A stretch of DNA of 64,000 bases from Larimichthys crocea (Eukaryota; Chordata; Actinopteri; Sciaenidae), in the NCBI RefSeq assembly GCF_000972845.2, contig NC_040022.1:3540821-3604820 (forward strand), in the 5' to 3' direction. Numbering within the stretch: the first letter of the stretch is position 1; each line of letters opens with the position of its first letter. The position numbers and the translations under genes were made by a program. Positions 11,142 through 22,599 of the stretch are shown here, piece by piece. The notes beneath the pieces are model-generated. The model searched no databases, was not told the origin of the DNA, and saw only the letters and a program-made list of their open reading frames with translations.

Positions 11142-11580
11142 CAGGACTCAGACCCTGAACGTATTCATCTTCTCCAGTAGAGACAGATTCTGTCCTAAAT
11201 CTTTGCTGTGATATGAAGCAAAGCGTTGATGTAAAATGTCTCTTCACTAACAGACACCAATCGTCTCTGTACAGTAATAACTGCAAACACACTGGACCTT
11301 TAATGTGACAGAGATGTATTGATGTTTAACAATGTTTCCCTTTCTCTTCTGTCCAACTCAACCTATCGCCGCCGCCTGAGGCTCCAAATAATTTCCTACT
11401 CTGCTCTGGTCAATAACGTTGCATTACCCTGCAGCATTATTGAGAATCACTCTGAAATCGCATTTGTCCAGCTGCCGTACATGAAACATGTCTTCTCATA
11501 AAAGACATTTGGTCAGGGTTTTGTCTGTGTGTTTTAGAAACCGATGACTGAGCTCGCTGTGTGTATACAAGCGCATCTAT
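11142..11580. other. no gene recognised
   Basis: This is sequence between the minisatellite and the MITE, with only short open frames and no family match. Confidence 0.35.
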
Positions 11581-11581
11581 A

Positions 11582-11729
11582 TGAGGGGCCGCGAGGGACA
11601 TTATTCAGAGTTTTCCTCTCACACTCTACCCTGAAAACCTCTCACACGACATACTTGTCGTGTGTTTTCAGTGTAGTGTGTGGTTTCATATGTGTATGTG
11701 AGAGGAATAATGTCCCTCACGGCCCCTCA
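11582..11729. mobile_element. 148-bp MITE with 25-bp terminal inverted repeats and TA duplication
   Basis: The left end TGAGGGGCCGCGAGGGACAT (through 11606) and the right end at 11705-11729 are inverted repeats with one mismatch. TA dinucleotides flank both ends (11580-11581 and 11730-11731), as expected for Tc1/mariner-type insertion. The interior is also self-complementary (ACGACA...TGTCGT around 11655), so the whole element folds back. Confidence 0.8.
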
Positions 11730-11799
11730 TACGTCTGATCTGAGCCTGGTGTTTATGGTTCAGTCAGATTTTCGCCTCGAGTGACAACATCTTATCTGA

Positions 11800-13400
11800 G
11801 CTCCGCCGAGATGGCTCCTTAAATTGCTGCACCTTGGTGAATCAGCCGTCGAGGCCTCTAATTGCTAATTCTGTCAGTTTAATTAAAGTTCAAACTTACA
11901 GCAGCCTCTTTAAACCATCCGAGCGTATCTCCGGGCTGAGTCCCTCATGGGCTGACTTTTCATTTTGAAAGACTCGTCTTCATTTCTGCTCGGTTCCTTC
12001 GGCTTTGCAGATTTACCTCGGTCTTTAGCAACGCTTGTGACGTAAATCCAGAGTCGAGATGTAAATCTGTGTGACAGGAATGACAAATCAGGTCGATACA
12101 ATGCCGCGGAAATCCTCCCAACAGTCTGTGCATCTGTCTAATCCGACCCTGCCACCGGCACGTAGACGGGCTGTTTGATTCTCTTTGTTTAAATCAGTTT
12201 TATTTACCTCCACCTCTCTTCAGGTCTGCGCACTGCTGCAGCCTTTGAGGATTTTGTCTTGTGTCTTTAAAGTCGACCCGGCTTTGATTTATTTTGTGTG
12301 AAGAAGGAAAGGTAAACCTACAACCTAAAGCCCCCCGTGTAAAACATGCTCGCCGCCTAGACAGGTGGATTCAACTTCAACCAGGTAGAACTGTGTTTGT
12401 TCTCCAGGTGTACTCGTCTTTCTGTGTGTGTGTGTGTGTCTCTAATCTAATTCTGATCCCGGGCCAGACAGAAACAACTGTTACCCACATCCATTTAGAA
12501 TAACAAGCAGCTTCAGCAGGTCTGCAGGGCCAAACGACGACTCTTGGAGCGTGAAATACACTCGGCATGCATGAGGACATGTTGGTCCCACACAGTGCAG
12601 GATGCCAAAGGAGGAGCCCCCCGGAGGATTTCATACCTGGGCAAGCACCAAATGAAAACAACTCCAGTATGTTTCACTCACTCAAGTCATGATGCTGCTG
12701 CAGCTGCAACTCAGTGTTACATATTTAAAGTACCTACATGTCTTGCAGAGTTTGGCAGGAAGAGGTCCAATCATTCAGGAACCAACAACAACCTGCAAAA
12801 ATGGAACCGGACAAACTTCTCTTCGGTTTCTACGTCCATCATCTGCAAATCTCAAAACAAAGGACCTGTCTGGTTCACCTCTGCGGTGCTACACTGACCT
12901 CGTTAAGCATCGCCTCGAAGTATTAACGAGCTGCTGTTATTCTCTCAGACGCCGTTTCTTTGTGGTTTAGAAAAGGTAAGTGACATCACCACAGTTGTGG
13001 TCCTGACTGGTCTGGATCTAAAATCCAGAGTCCTCTTTGTCCAAGACCGAGGCCTTTAAAAAGTGGTCTCGAGCCCGGTCTCTAGACTAAGACTGATCAC
13101 GAGTGCTACAGCACTGCCATCCAGAACTGCACCCAAAGCATTTCCAGACCCATCTCTGCACCCAAAGCCAGTTTACAGCGCTGTGCGTGCCTCCGCTATG
13201 AACTTGCACTTGGGGGACAAAATGTACGACTTGTTCGAGCATTCAGTACTTCCTTTCATTTGGAGGAGACTTGTCAACATTGGCAGGAGTTCCTACTCCA
13301 TTTATTTTAGTTTCAGGGACTGGAGGTTTTTTTTCTTGTGTCTCCCCAAATGACAGAAGTATTTGCACATTTGTAGCGAGCCAAGATTTCTTGGGAGAGA
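11800..13400. other. downstream flank of nrn1l, no gene recognised
   Basis: It contains a TAATT-rich patch (11855-11895), a short TG run at 12424-12440, and a GGTCTCGAGCCCGGTCTC-type repeat near 12990-13110 of a kind common in fish. Overlapping open frames at 12540-12970 have no domain content. Confidence 0.35.
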
Positions 13401-13410
13401 CTAAATTTAG

Positions 13411-14401
13411 TTTATTTGAATCCTTGAAGGGAGAATTAAAAAGGACAAAAACAGCAGACTGAACTCACACGCTGCATTGTGTTCTGCTAGCAAAGAGGAA
13501 ATGTCTTGAAGAGACGTGATTGGTTGTTTAAATCTCTTAAACCAATGAAAACCAATGAAGGACACAGTGAACTGTCAGCTATAGCATAGATAGGAGGGGG
13601 GAGCCAGTGTTTGACAGAAGGCGAGACCTAACAGGACGGTAGCAGCTGCTTTGAGGCTTTTTTCTTCTTTTTAGTATCAAATGTTACAAACATTTTCCTC
13701 AGCAGGCTCCAACTCAGCTGTCTGACGTTTAGTTAAGCTTAGCTTGTTGAGACAGACTGCAACACGTAGCAAGCACAGACTGGATAAAGAATGGACGTCG
13801 TATTCGTTTCAGGTTTCTAAAACTTGCCACCGCCACCTCAGTGGACCTGCTGACTAATCTAAAAATGGGCGTGGATCATACGAAGGACAGCTGGCTGCTC
13901 TGCAGAGACCCAAACTGTTTCTGTAGCAGGCAGCGAACATGTTGGTTTCTGCTGTGAAGTTTACGTCAGGTTTACATAATTATCCGACACTGATAAATGA
14001 ATGCGTTCATCTCGTCTAGTCTTACTTGGTTCATCAAGTCGGATCTGATTGTTTTTGTCTCGTCACACTGCAGACTCCCCCTGGAACCATCATATACAGG
14101 CTTATAGCTTAACTAAATGTAGGGAGACAAGGCCAATGTTTGCGTCTGTTTAACTATGTATGTGTTTGGCTTGTTTGTACCGTGGTTGTGTATCTCTGTG
14201 TGTTTCCAACAGGCAGACTAATTAAAAGGCAGAGAATATGCATGAAATGGCACAGGCAGTTTAAAGAAGATACTTTATCAAAAAGACTGCCGGGCCTCTA
14301 AACATGCAGCTGAAAATATTCAACCTTCTGACAGAGCAGAAAAAACAGTGAAAAGTCTATGGACTTAAATACACAGAGTTTATATCGTCTTCTTCGGGTG
14401 G
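13411..14401 (-). other. nrn1l: probable nrn1l 3' UTR
   Basis: This is the minus-strand sequence after the nrn1l stop. The first canonical AATAAA downstream lies at 13416-13411. A weaker GATAAA variant at 14279-14274 would give a much shorter UTR of about 130 nt. The far end is inferred from these signals only, with no transcript evidence. Part of it (about 13900-13965) resembles a degraded copy of dispersed repeat R2, so the true UTR may be the short form. Confidence 0.35.
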
Positions 14402-14696
14402 TTATATCCAAAACAGCAGCAGCAGCAGCAGAGGAGACAGGAGAAGGTGGAGGCAGCACGGCAGGTGACCGGCACGCCCTCGTAGAGACTCCTGGTTGAT
14501 CTCCTCCTGGCCGGGTGATCCGCGCGGGGAAGCCGAGGCTGCCGGGTGGTTGTTGCGGTTGGAGCACATGTCGTAGAGATTTCCGGAGAACTGCATCTTT
14601 TTGGACTCCTGGCGGAGAGATTCCCAGACGGCCGCTGCTTCCTCTGGACAGCCGGCCATCGCCACGTTGGCACAGTCGTGGAACTCATCCCATGAC
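14402..14696 (-). CDS. nrn1l: nrn1l coding exon 3 (neuritin domain C-terminal half, GPI tail, stop)
   Basis: This exon encodes residues 61-157. It opens with SWDEFHDC, equivalent to the neuritin (Y/S)W-(E/N)DFH-C motif, followed by CPEEAAAVWESLRQESKK and NLYDMC. Cys68, Cys76 and Cys104 complete the six conserved cysteines. A Ser/Pro/Asn-rich linker (about 105-125) leads to NQESLRG and then a Leu-rich hydrophobic tail (about 138-157) with no charged residue after it, typical of a GPI-anchor signal. The likely attachment site lies among the small residues near 130-136. The acceptor is CTCCTCTTCTGCAG|GTCATGG and the stop is TAA. The NRN1L-specific CPEEAAAVWESL string makes this the most certain exon in the window. 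Confidence 0.95.
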
Positions 14697-14829
14697 CTGC
14701 AGAAGAGGAGAAGGAGATGGATGAAGAACTTCAGATACACTTCATTTACCAAGTCCTGTGTTTAAGATAAATAAATGAATCTCATCCACTACAACTTAAA
14801 ATTAAAGATTTGAGTTTGAGGCCATAGAG

Positions 14830-15190
14830 GAAACTTTGGCGGTTCTGCAAGGAACCTTTTACCTATTGGTTCTTCAAAGAACTAGTGTCTGCAAAGGGTC
14901 GACCTAAAGAACCAGTGGTCAGTTTTCCAAAGATTATGAAACTTCAGAGCACCAAAAGTTTTGCAATTGTGATTTTTTTGGCATTCAGTTCCCCAAAGAA
15001 CTTTAAACAGTAAAAACGGTTTCTTGAGGATAAAAAAGGTTCTCCAAAGAACTCTAAAATAAAGTGGTTCTTCATGGTGATGTGATCTTTACCTATTGGT
15101 TCTTCAAAGACCCAGTTGTTGTGAAGTGTCAACTTGAAGAACCAATAATCCGTTTTCCAAAGAACATTTCTTGAACAATACTTGAATGAT
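14830..15190. repeat. palindromic GGTTCTTCAAAGAACC-type repeat region
   Basis: Multiple inverted motifs such as TTGGTTCTTCAAAGAACT and AAGAACCAATAATC recur about every 30-60 bp, and two larger blocks (14860-14945 and 15090-15175) are imperfect copies of each other. This resembles short fold-back DNA elements of teleosts. It lies about 130 bp upstream of nrn1l exon 3 within intron 2. Confidence 0.55.
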
Positions 15191-15229
15191 ATCAGGTTTG
15201 CCATTTTTACCAGTGTTATCACGGTTCAT

Positions 15230-16230
15230 CCTCTGGAGACCATGAACGACGAACGGTTCCAAATTTCATGACAGATTTGTTACTGAGATATTTCACTAAA
15301 AACTTTGAACCAGTCAATATTGTTTTCATCACAAACAGTAATAAGAAGTTGCCGGTGGTTTTAAAGATGTTTTGCTAACAGTTTTTGAATATTCAACTCT
15401 TGGACTTAAAATACGGTCAACAACATCTAAAGATCACACCTTAAGGATGATGCACCGGAGCCGATACATCTCCTGTGTTTATCCTGACAATGCTCACATG
15501 ATTGAACTAATGAATATCCAAACAGACAGCTCTGAACATAACTGATGAGGATGTAGCTGTAGTGCTGCATTAGTCTTTCCACTGAGAAAATCAAATTCAA
15601 TCTATTTGTTTGCCCCCTTGACTTCTTTTTGCGGTTGCCAAGAGACCATCTGCTGATCTTCACTGCTCCGAGAGCAAAGGTCGCCCTGCGGGCTCGACTG
15701 AAACGTGGAAAAACCTTCATTAGTTCAAGGAATGGAAAAGCTGTCATGAACCGAGTGTTTGTTGAATCACTGCCGTGTTTTATCCATCAGAGGCAAAGCG
15801 GACTTTTGAAACACTTTCTTGGACCTGACATGAGTAACAATAACAAAAAATGAAGAGGAGGGAAAGAAGCCAAAGAGCAGACAGGAAGAAGTTATCTTAC
15901 TCAAAGCTCTCTTGGATATAAACATCTATTTTTCAGTAGAAAACGCTGCATTAAACTTTATTCCAATAACCTTCAAACCCACATCCAAAGCTGAGTGTGT
16001 CTGACTGTAATTGGCTGCTAATTCTTTCTCTCATCATGAATGTGTTGGCTAAGTTGTCTCTGAGGAAATACTGGCTGGGTGTTAACTAGAAGAGAGAGGG
16101 AAGGGCTGGTGGAGGAAGCAGAAGCAGATGGCTCAGTTCGAAATGTGCCTGACATGGAACACGAAAATACAGAAAAGTCCATAGAATCAATCACGCTGCT
16201 TTCCAGCTATCAGAGCGGATGAGCTGCGTG
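15230..16230. other. intron 2 sequence, no feature recognised
   Basis: The open frames on both strands at 15427-15853 have no recognisable domain. Confidence 0.35.
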
Positions 16231-16240
16231 TCATCCTAAA

Positions 16241-16912
16241 CACCTGTTGACCTGCTCGTTAATGCAAACATTTATCCAGGTAATCACATGGCAGCAACTA
16301 GACACGACTGAGACGATCTGCTGAAGTTCAAACCAAGTGTCAAGAAAGGTGATTTAAGTGAATGTGGCATGGTTTGTCGTGCCAGATGGACTCGTCTGAA
16401 TCTACTGGGATTTTCACGCACAGCCATCTCTAGATTTGGTCCAAAGAAGAAAAAATATCCCGTGAGCGACAGGCGGAAATGTCTTGTTGATGCCAGAGGT
16501 CAGAGGAGAAGGGCCAGACTGGTTCGAGATGAAGCAGAAGCAACAGTAACTCCAATAAATATTCGTTACCACCAAAGTTTTCTACATGAAGAACATCTCT
16601 GAACGCTCAGCACATCAAACCTTGAAGCAGATGGGCTACAACAGAAGACGACCAGCTGGTCTGAGGCACACTTCATCAAAACTGGACAATAGAGGATTGG
16701 AAAAGTGCTGCCTCCATTTCTGGTAGGGTCAGAATTTGTCCTAAACAATATAAAAGCATGGAGCCGTCGCGCTTCCTATCAACGGTTCAGGCTGCTGACG
16801 GTGGTGTGGAGGATCATTTAAACACCGAAGCCAACCTGACCATTGCTGCTGACCTTTATGACCACAGCGTGCCTTCTTCTGATGGCTACTTCCACCAGGG
16901 CATGTTCAGCCA
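16241..16912 (+). mobile_element. degenerate Tc1/mariner transposon copy
   Basis: The leader CACCTGTTGACCTGCTCGTT, then AAGGTGATTTAAGTGA, CTACTGGGATTTTCACGCAC and GATGCCAGAGGTCAGAGGAG follow the order of a common teleost Tc1-like transposase gene. The remaining frame has the helix-turn-helix linker LLGFSRTAISR and CLVDARGQRRR. Several internal deletions and frameshifts are present and the catalytic region is largely lost (the ATGGCTACTTCCA end survives). It is dead. No terminal repeats were located with confidence. Confidence 0.82.
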
Positions 16913-17416
16913 TTTGCCTTTAACCTTTCCTGACCATCAACTGTCCAATCACAGTTTAGCAACTGTTATGCTCCCTTATAATCGACCTTCTAGGGCTAAT
17001 TAGCTGCTCACTGCAACACGAGAACAATGGTGAGGATGCTATATTATTAGTTCATGTAGCTTTAGGCTATTCTGTGCATATTCAAAGCCGCTGAAACATT
17101 CACAGATCAACTGGTTACAGCAACTTCAACTGACTCATGGAGGTAATGATAATGAGCTGCAGCCACAGACTGTGAAACATGGACGGAGTGACGTCACCCA
17201 AAGGTTCAAGAAATGGGCAAAGACGTCAATCATGGGCGGTTAGACAAGCTAAATCAGTTGTTTACATAATTAGTTTTTATTTAATATAACTACTGCGACG
17301 GCTTCGGAGACGTTTCCCTTCAGTGTGTTGACACTGTTGAATTCTTTGCTGATCCACAGCTCGTATTCACGCTGTGAAGAGTTCAGCTCGTCATTTTTGG
17401 GGGAACCATAAACACT

Positions 17417-17790
17417 TTATATCTTTTCATGCGATGCAAAAGGCCCACAAGACAGAACCACAGCAGAGATCCAATCCTGTGGTTCCCAAACCGGACACAC
17501 TGAAATCCGGTCCATGAAAATCACAACCAGGATCGGGGACAAGGGGCAGCCCTGGTGGAGTCCAACACCCTCCATGCATGCACCACTCACAGGGGCCCGA
17601 GTATTACCAGTGACAGCGATACCCTCACCTCTGGCCATGAGCTTTGGGTAGTGACTCCGCCTCAGAGATAGGCTGAGGAGCTCGGCCCGGTGTGTGCTGA
17701 TGGTCACGCTCCAACAGAACCACATCGTCTGCAAAAAGCAGAGATGCAATCTTAAAGCACAGACTCTTATTGTGGGTCAGTCCAGCTGCC
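17417..17790 (-). mobile_element. LINE reverse-transcriptase fragment (mosaic)
   Basis: On the minus strand the motif GVGLHQGCPLSPILVVIFMD is the conserved RT G-x-RQGCPLSPxLF region. The catalytic ADD follows only with a frameshift. On the plus strand of the same interval (17615-17665), CTCTGGCCATGAGCTTTGGG encodes SGHELW, the C-terminal part of the same LINE type. The interval therefore joins two LINE fragments in opposite orientation. The clade (Rex1 or RTE-like) is not resolved. Confidence 0.75.
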
Positions 17791-18013
17791 TCTGGAATGA
17801 TTTATCACTGTAGTCGGTGAGGGATTGATTACCAAAATCTAATTCAGACAAATAAGATAAATCATGTTGGAATGAGACACTCTCCTCTGTAGCAGACGGA
17901 TTATATCATTACTAATCTTGTAAAACGTAGCTGGAGCTCACCTGAACTGAACTCCTGAATCATAAAAAAAAAAGTTTCTCAGCAGTGCTGTGTGTCGTTT
18001 TGAGGACGTTTGC

Positions 18014-18018
<5 letters not shown>

Positions 18019-18059
<41 letters not shown>
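18019..18059. repeat. (CA)n microsatellite
   Basis: This is an uninterrupted run of about 20 CA units. Confidence 0.96.
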
Positions 18060-18061
<2 letters not shown>

Positions 18062-18258
18062 TTTGCTGTCACATGCCGTACACAAACATCATTTCTTTTA
18101 ATTTCCCTCTTCAGCCACTTATTCAGAGCGACACACTCGCACGGCGTTATAAAATGAACATCATCGCTGCAGGCCTGGCTTCCCCTGATGAGTCTGCATG
18201 TGTGTGTTTGGCCTGTGTCCAGGCCTTAAACACTCCAGTGGTCCACCTCTGACAGCAG

Positions 18259-18310
18259 CACGCTGCTGGAGGAGGAGGTGGAGGAGGTGGAGGTGGAGGA
18301 GGAGGAGGAT
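18259..18310. repeat. GGA/GGT purine-rich tract
   Basis: GGAGGAGGTGGAGG-type triplets run for about 50 bp. Confidence 0.9.
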
Positions 18311-18421
18311 GGCTGCTTACCTGCTGCTGCTGTGGGAGGAGTGTGTCCCAGCATCTGGTTAACGTCTGTGTACCTGAGTGTGTGTGTTTGTCAGGAAAAA
18401 ATGGTGTTCTGTGCAGTGGTG

Positions 18422-18425
<4 letters not shown>

Positions 18426-18456
<31 letters not shown>
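18426..18456. repeat. (GT)n microsatellite
   Basis: This is an uninterrupted run of about 15 GT units. Confidence 0.95.
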
Positions 18457-18457
<1 letters not shown>

Positions 18458-19082
18458 ACTGGGTGTAGGTGTTTGGGTCTTTGCTCACAGGTGGTGCAGA
18501 GGCAGCAGAAACGCATTGAGGACACTGACAGACAAGCAGCTGCTTTCACAATAATCAAAGCTCCTGAGAGCGGCGCTGCTGCAGCTGACATGCTGCAGCT
18601 GACACCTGAAAAGCTCCAGACCCGCTGCTGGTGTTGTTCTGGATGTACGCAGCATTCTGGTCATATGGGTGTTCACTGCTCCATGTCACGGCATGTGGGG
18701 CAATACTGAACACGTGTTAGCTGAACTGAGCTGTTTCAGGAAGCCCAGCAAGCTGCAGAGTCTTTTAACTTTGAGGACAAGGGCAGAGTTTGCAGTCAGC
18801 TGATATATTTAATATCGAGGTTTGTTTGATAAGCTGATGAAGCTCAATTCAAACAGCAGATATCTGATCCCCGTCCAGCTCTATCGGACCACTCAGCGGC
18901 TGTGGAAAGGTGTGAAAACACTCGATCAGAGTGTAAAGAGCTGTGGTCGGTGACATTGGGTAACTCATAGGAGAAAAGTATAATATTCATTAAATTGGAT
19001 TATTAAATTATAGTCCATTAAAAGTGTATCGAGTACAATAAATTTGATTAAGAGCTGCACCAAGGTCAAAGCAGAGGAGAGG

Positions 19083-19225
19083 GGAAATTAGCTACAGAGA
19101 CCAAAACTGTTTTTTGTACCAGGCTGTAAACATGTTTATTTCTGCTGTGAAGTTGGACATTTGGACATGGGGACTTATGGAGACTGACTCACTGCTGCAG
19201 CCAGCCTCAGGTGGACGTTTTTTGA
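19083..19225 (-). repeat. R2 dispersed repeat, partial copy 3
   Basis: It matches R2 from GGAAATTAGCTACAGAGACC to CAGCCTCAGGTGGACG and is then followed by TTTTTGACACTTCCACATCG. It is 5'- and 3'-truncated relative to the copy at 5405-5707. Confidence 0.88.
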
Positions 19226-20194
19226 CACTTCCACATCGGCTTCATTTACCAGCCACAGAGGTTTCTACTTGTTCGTTGTTTTAGATTGGTGTAATCAATC
19301 AGTTGTTCACAGTATTTATGCATTTACTTAAACACGGCGGCTTGGCTGTCCGTTGACCTGCAGTGTATTAATGCTGCTGCTTGGTTGAAGGTCTATCTCA
19401 CCGGAGGCGTTCTGGTCTGTGCCCATCGATAACGCCACAAACTGCAAGACCGATTCACCAAGCCGGGAAATAACACAACACCGATGTAAATGTGAAACCA
19501 TCAGTTCTGAGAAAACTCAGAAACGCGGTGACTGTTCTGTCCAAGGTTGTTGCACTGAAAGGTTAAAAAAGAAACAAACATGGCAGCCTCTAAAGCTGCA
19601 GAGGGTTTGCAAAGAAATAAAATAATTCTGCTGTTCTTGAGGAAGAGTTTGACAAAGCTTTTATATTAAATTCTCACATTCCAGCTGCAGCGGCCTTCAT
19701 CAAGGTTACCAGGTTGACGCGCTTGAAGAAAGCTCCCTTCACCTTGTTGAAGAGAAGAAAAAAAAAGATCTATATTTACGACCATTTTCAAGTAGAATTT
19801 ATGAGCAGCAGCGACTTTCACAGATCTATAATCCCACTTCTTTCTTTTATAGAAATGAAAAAAAGGAAGAAGTAAAACTCTTTAAACGTGTTTCTGAATC
19901 GACACGACACCCACAAAGAGCTGCACAACTTGGGAATGTTACGTCTTTGCTCGGCAGCAGTTGAAAATCCTAAATGAGCTGCAAAGAGACTTCAAAAACC
20001 GAGGCAGGAATAGAAACGCTGCGATAAGATGCGATGAATGCATGAATGGCCTCCTCCAAATCTGTAGAGGATAAAAATATAAAGGCAGCTATGAAAGAAG
20101 GCCGAGGGGAGGGGTGCGCAGGCAGTCCAAGTATTAAGTGTTGCTGTTTGTTAACGCAAAACCGAAATAAAAAGATAACCAGCACGCATTCAGG

Positions 20195-20590
20195 CCATTT
20201 GGAGATCCAAATCGGAGGTTCATGGTTCTCTGCAGGGAAACGTGGATTGCTGCCCCAGGCAAAGGAGTTCAAGTATTTCAGGGTCTTGTTCATGAGTGAC
20301 GGGAAAACGGCACGTGAGATAGACCGATCATTGTGATTCAGAGGGAGCTGAGCCTGAAGGCGAACCCGCGATCTTCTAGTCCATCTGCGTTCCAACCCTC
20401 ACCTCTGGTCCTGAGCTTTGGGTAGTGACTGAAAGAATGAGATCGCGGATATATTAGCTTCCTTTGCAGGGTGGCTGGGCTCAGCCATAGAGACAGAGGG
20501 AGGAGCTCGGACATCCGGACGGAGCTCGGCGTAGAGCTGCTGAGGGATTTGGTGCCGCTGCAGCCGAAGCTCAAAGACTGGATGGATTAT
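20195..20590 (+). mobile_element. LINE reverse-transcriptase C-terminal fragment
   Basis: The plus strand encodes GKRGLLPQAKEFKYFRVLFM and REIDRS, matching the post-catalytic region of fish LINEs (VEEFKYLGVLFTSEG..EREIDRR). After a break, SNPHLWS and then RVAGLSHRDRGRSSDIRTEL continue the same protein in other frames. Deletions and frameshifts show it is inactive. Confidence 0.8.
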
Positions 20591-20989
20591 TCATCGACGC
20601 TGACATCAGGATCTCCACATGAGAACACGCTGCCACCTCCATCACTTCCTGTTTCCATCAGTTGGTTTAAAATAGATTTTTGTTCCTCATTTTACAGGAT
20701 AACCTCGAACGAGTTTTAAATTATTAATTGAAAATTAAACAAATGGAGGATGTATAGAGCCCCTCAGTGAGCGTGGACCTCGTTTGACAAGGCCACATTT
20801 TTTACCTTGCTCCTCTTTATACTTTACAAATTCTTCAGCTCAAAAGTCTGAATAAAAAAAAACAGTTTCAAAATTTGACTCAATATTTCCAAAGACTTTT
20901 CACACATGGTGATTATTGTAACCATGAAGATGATTTTTCCCCAAACCTCCCCGAGCCTGTCCGGATTTAAAGTGTTCAAATCTTCCTGA

Positions 20990-21770
20990 TACCTGGACAT
21001 GTCTTCCTCGGGTGGTAGCGGTAGTCACAGCTGCCTCCCGAGGGTCCACCATCAGAGGCCGGGCTCCCTGCTGTTGTTCCCTCAGGTGGTTCTGGCTCTG
21101 ACAAAGGCGATGGCGCCTCCCTCCCAGTGCCTACGTGCAGCAGCTTAGGATGTGCTCAAGGGATCCATGAAGTCAGGGGGTCAGTACCTCGGCAGTGCTC
21201 AGGAGGTGAACTGGCACTTCTCCAGCTGGACTTGAATGTGCCACCCTCCCTATGGACTGAGCTACTGCCAGCCCCAAAGTGGATAGACTGGTGTCTGCAT
21301 CAGCTTGATGTGTCGCAGCTTCTACCGGGAAGCATCTTGCTCTCCAGCCATCATACTTGGTGAACTTCCTCCAGACGGTCCTTCCACGGTACGTTCAACT
21401 CCAGGAATCAGACACCAGCACTGCGTGAGGTCAGAAGCTCTTGCGGTCCACCATCAGCCGCCAGAGTTCCTGCTGTTCTTCTCACAGGTGCTCCTGGCCT
21501 CAAAGACGATGGCTTGTTTTCAGAGCGCTGACGGATTTCAAGACCTGGTCATGCCTCCACCTGCACCACACCTCTCCGAGGGCTTTGGTGCAGGATGTGC
21601 TCCAGGGTTCAGACTGCTGTCTCCATCAACAACAACTGGTTGGACAGCTCAGTCACTTTGCTGCTCCATGGCAACTGATGCTGCTCTCACCTCCTCCACG
21701 TATCCGATGCACAAATGTTCTTCCAGAAGGCTGGTGAGCGAAGCAACCCAAGCCTTCTTCTTATTTCTGT
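20990..21770. repeat. imperfect ~410-bp tandem duplication, unknown origin
   Basis: The block at 21047-21118 (GGTCCACCATCAG..., CCTGCTGTTGTTC..., GACAAAGGCGATGG) is repeated in altered form at 21450-21511. Following words such as AGGATGTGCTC also recur (about 21145 and 21595). It is GC-richer than its surroundings. No protein family was recognised in any frame; an old mobile element is possible. Confidence 0.5.
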
Positions 21771-21779
21771 AAAAATAGC

Positions 21780-22090
21780 TCTTATTTAAGCTTTAATGAG
21801 TGCCTGTAATAACCATTAATAAACGTATTGAACACTTTAAACAGCTGCCTCAATGCAAAGCCCTGCGTGTATTTCATCTAACCTCCCCTCTTCGTTTTAA
21901 AGGTTACTGTTTAATACTATTGTGTCTAATTCCTCGGTATCTTCAGCTCCAAATATTTCCTTTCCAACCGCATAATGCCTATTGTGAATATGAGGAATAA
22001 AAGCAGCGTGGCACTCCAGGGAGAGCGCTCTCTGACAATGGAGCAGCCTTGGCCTAGATGCAAATCATAGCCTCTTATTCAGACATATAC
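21780..22090. other. AT-rich single-copy-looking segment with SOX and octamer motifs
   Basis: No repeat family is present. ACAATGG at 22035-22041 and a perfect octamer ATGCAAAT at 22058-22065 lie 16 bp apart. It is a candidate enhancer only. Confidence 0.25.
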
Positions 22091-22304
22091 ATATGTGTGT
22101 GTGTGTGTGTGCACGTGCTTGCAGATCTTCAGAGGAGCACTGTGCTACCTCCTCATTAAGTGGCTCTGATAGAAAAGCTAAAAGCTTGTTCCTGAGCCGG
22201 AGCTGCAGAGGAAAACAGAGCGGAGCGACGGAGGGAGGAGAAAGAGGAGAGAGGGATGAAGAGAAAGAAGTGAGGCGAGGACACAGAGTGTAGATTGGGG
22301 AGAA

Positions 22305-22306
22305 GT

Positions 22307-22339
<33 letters not shown>

Positions 22340-22357
22340 AGTGTGAGTGTGTGTGTG
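22305..22357. repeat. (GT)n microsatellite
   Basis: GT units continue with interruptions GTATGT and GTGAGTGTGAGT. A shorter GT run lies at 22094-22110. Confidence 0.95.
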
Positions 22358-22499
22358 GGAGCTCTTATGTCCCTGCAATAGGCAACACTCACACTAAGGT
22401 GGCTGGGTTGCCGGATTAGTAGTTTAATTGGTACCTCAAGGAATAGAAGAGACTTAACAACAGTGGAGTGGTACCACGGGTGGGCTGCAGGGCCATGGT

Positions 22500-22541
<42 letters not shown>
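22500..22541. repeat. (CA)n microsatellite
   Basis: This is an uninterrupted run of about 20 units. Confidence 0.96.
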
Positions 22542-22544
<3 letters not shown>

Positions 22545-22599
22545 ACACAAGTTGTTATTGTACTTGTGAGGAAATTCTCGAACAATTCCCAGACGCCTC

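Larger units (their letters stand above)
17800..20190. other. intron 2 sequence, simple repeats, no gene
   Basis: It holds the microsatellites at 18019-18059, 18259-18310 and 18426-18456 and an R2 copy at 19083-19225. Open frames at 18147-18709 are driven by those repeats. Confidence 0.35.

Noticed and set aside
1..14000. search for PSKH1, expected next to NRN1L by human gene order
   Set aside because: No kinase motifs or splice-bounded kinase exons are visible on either strand, so it must lie beyond the left edge or be displaced.
18147..18709. 113- and 143-codon frames near 18.3 kb
   Set aside because: Composition is dominated by GGA and GT/CA simple repeats and no domain is present.
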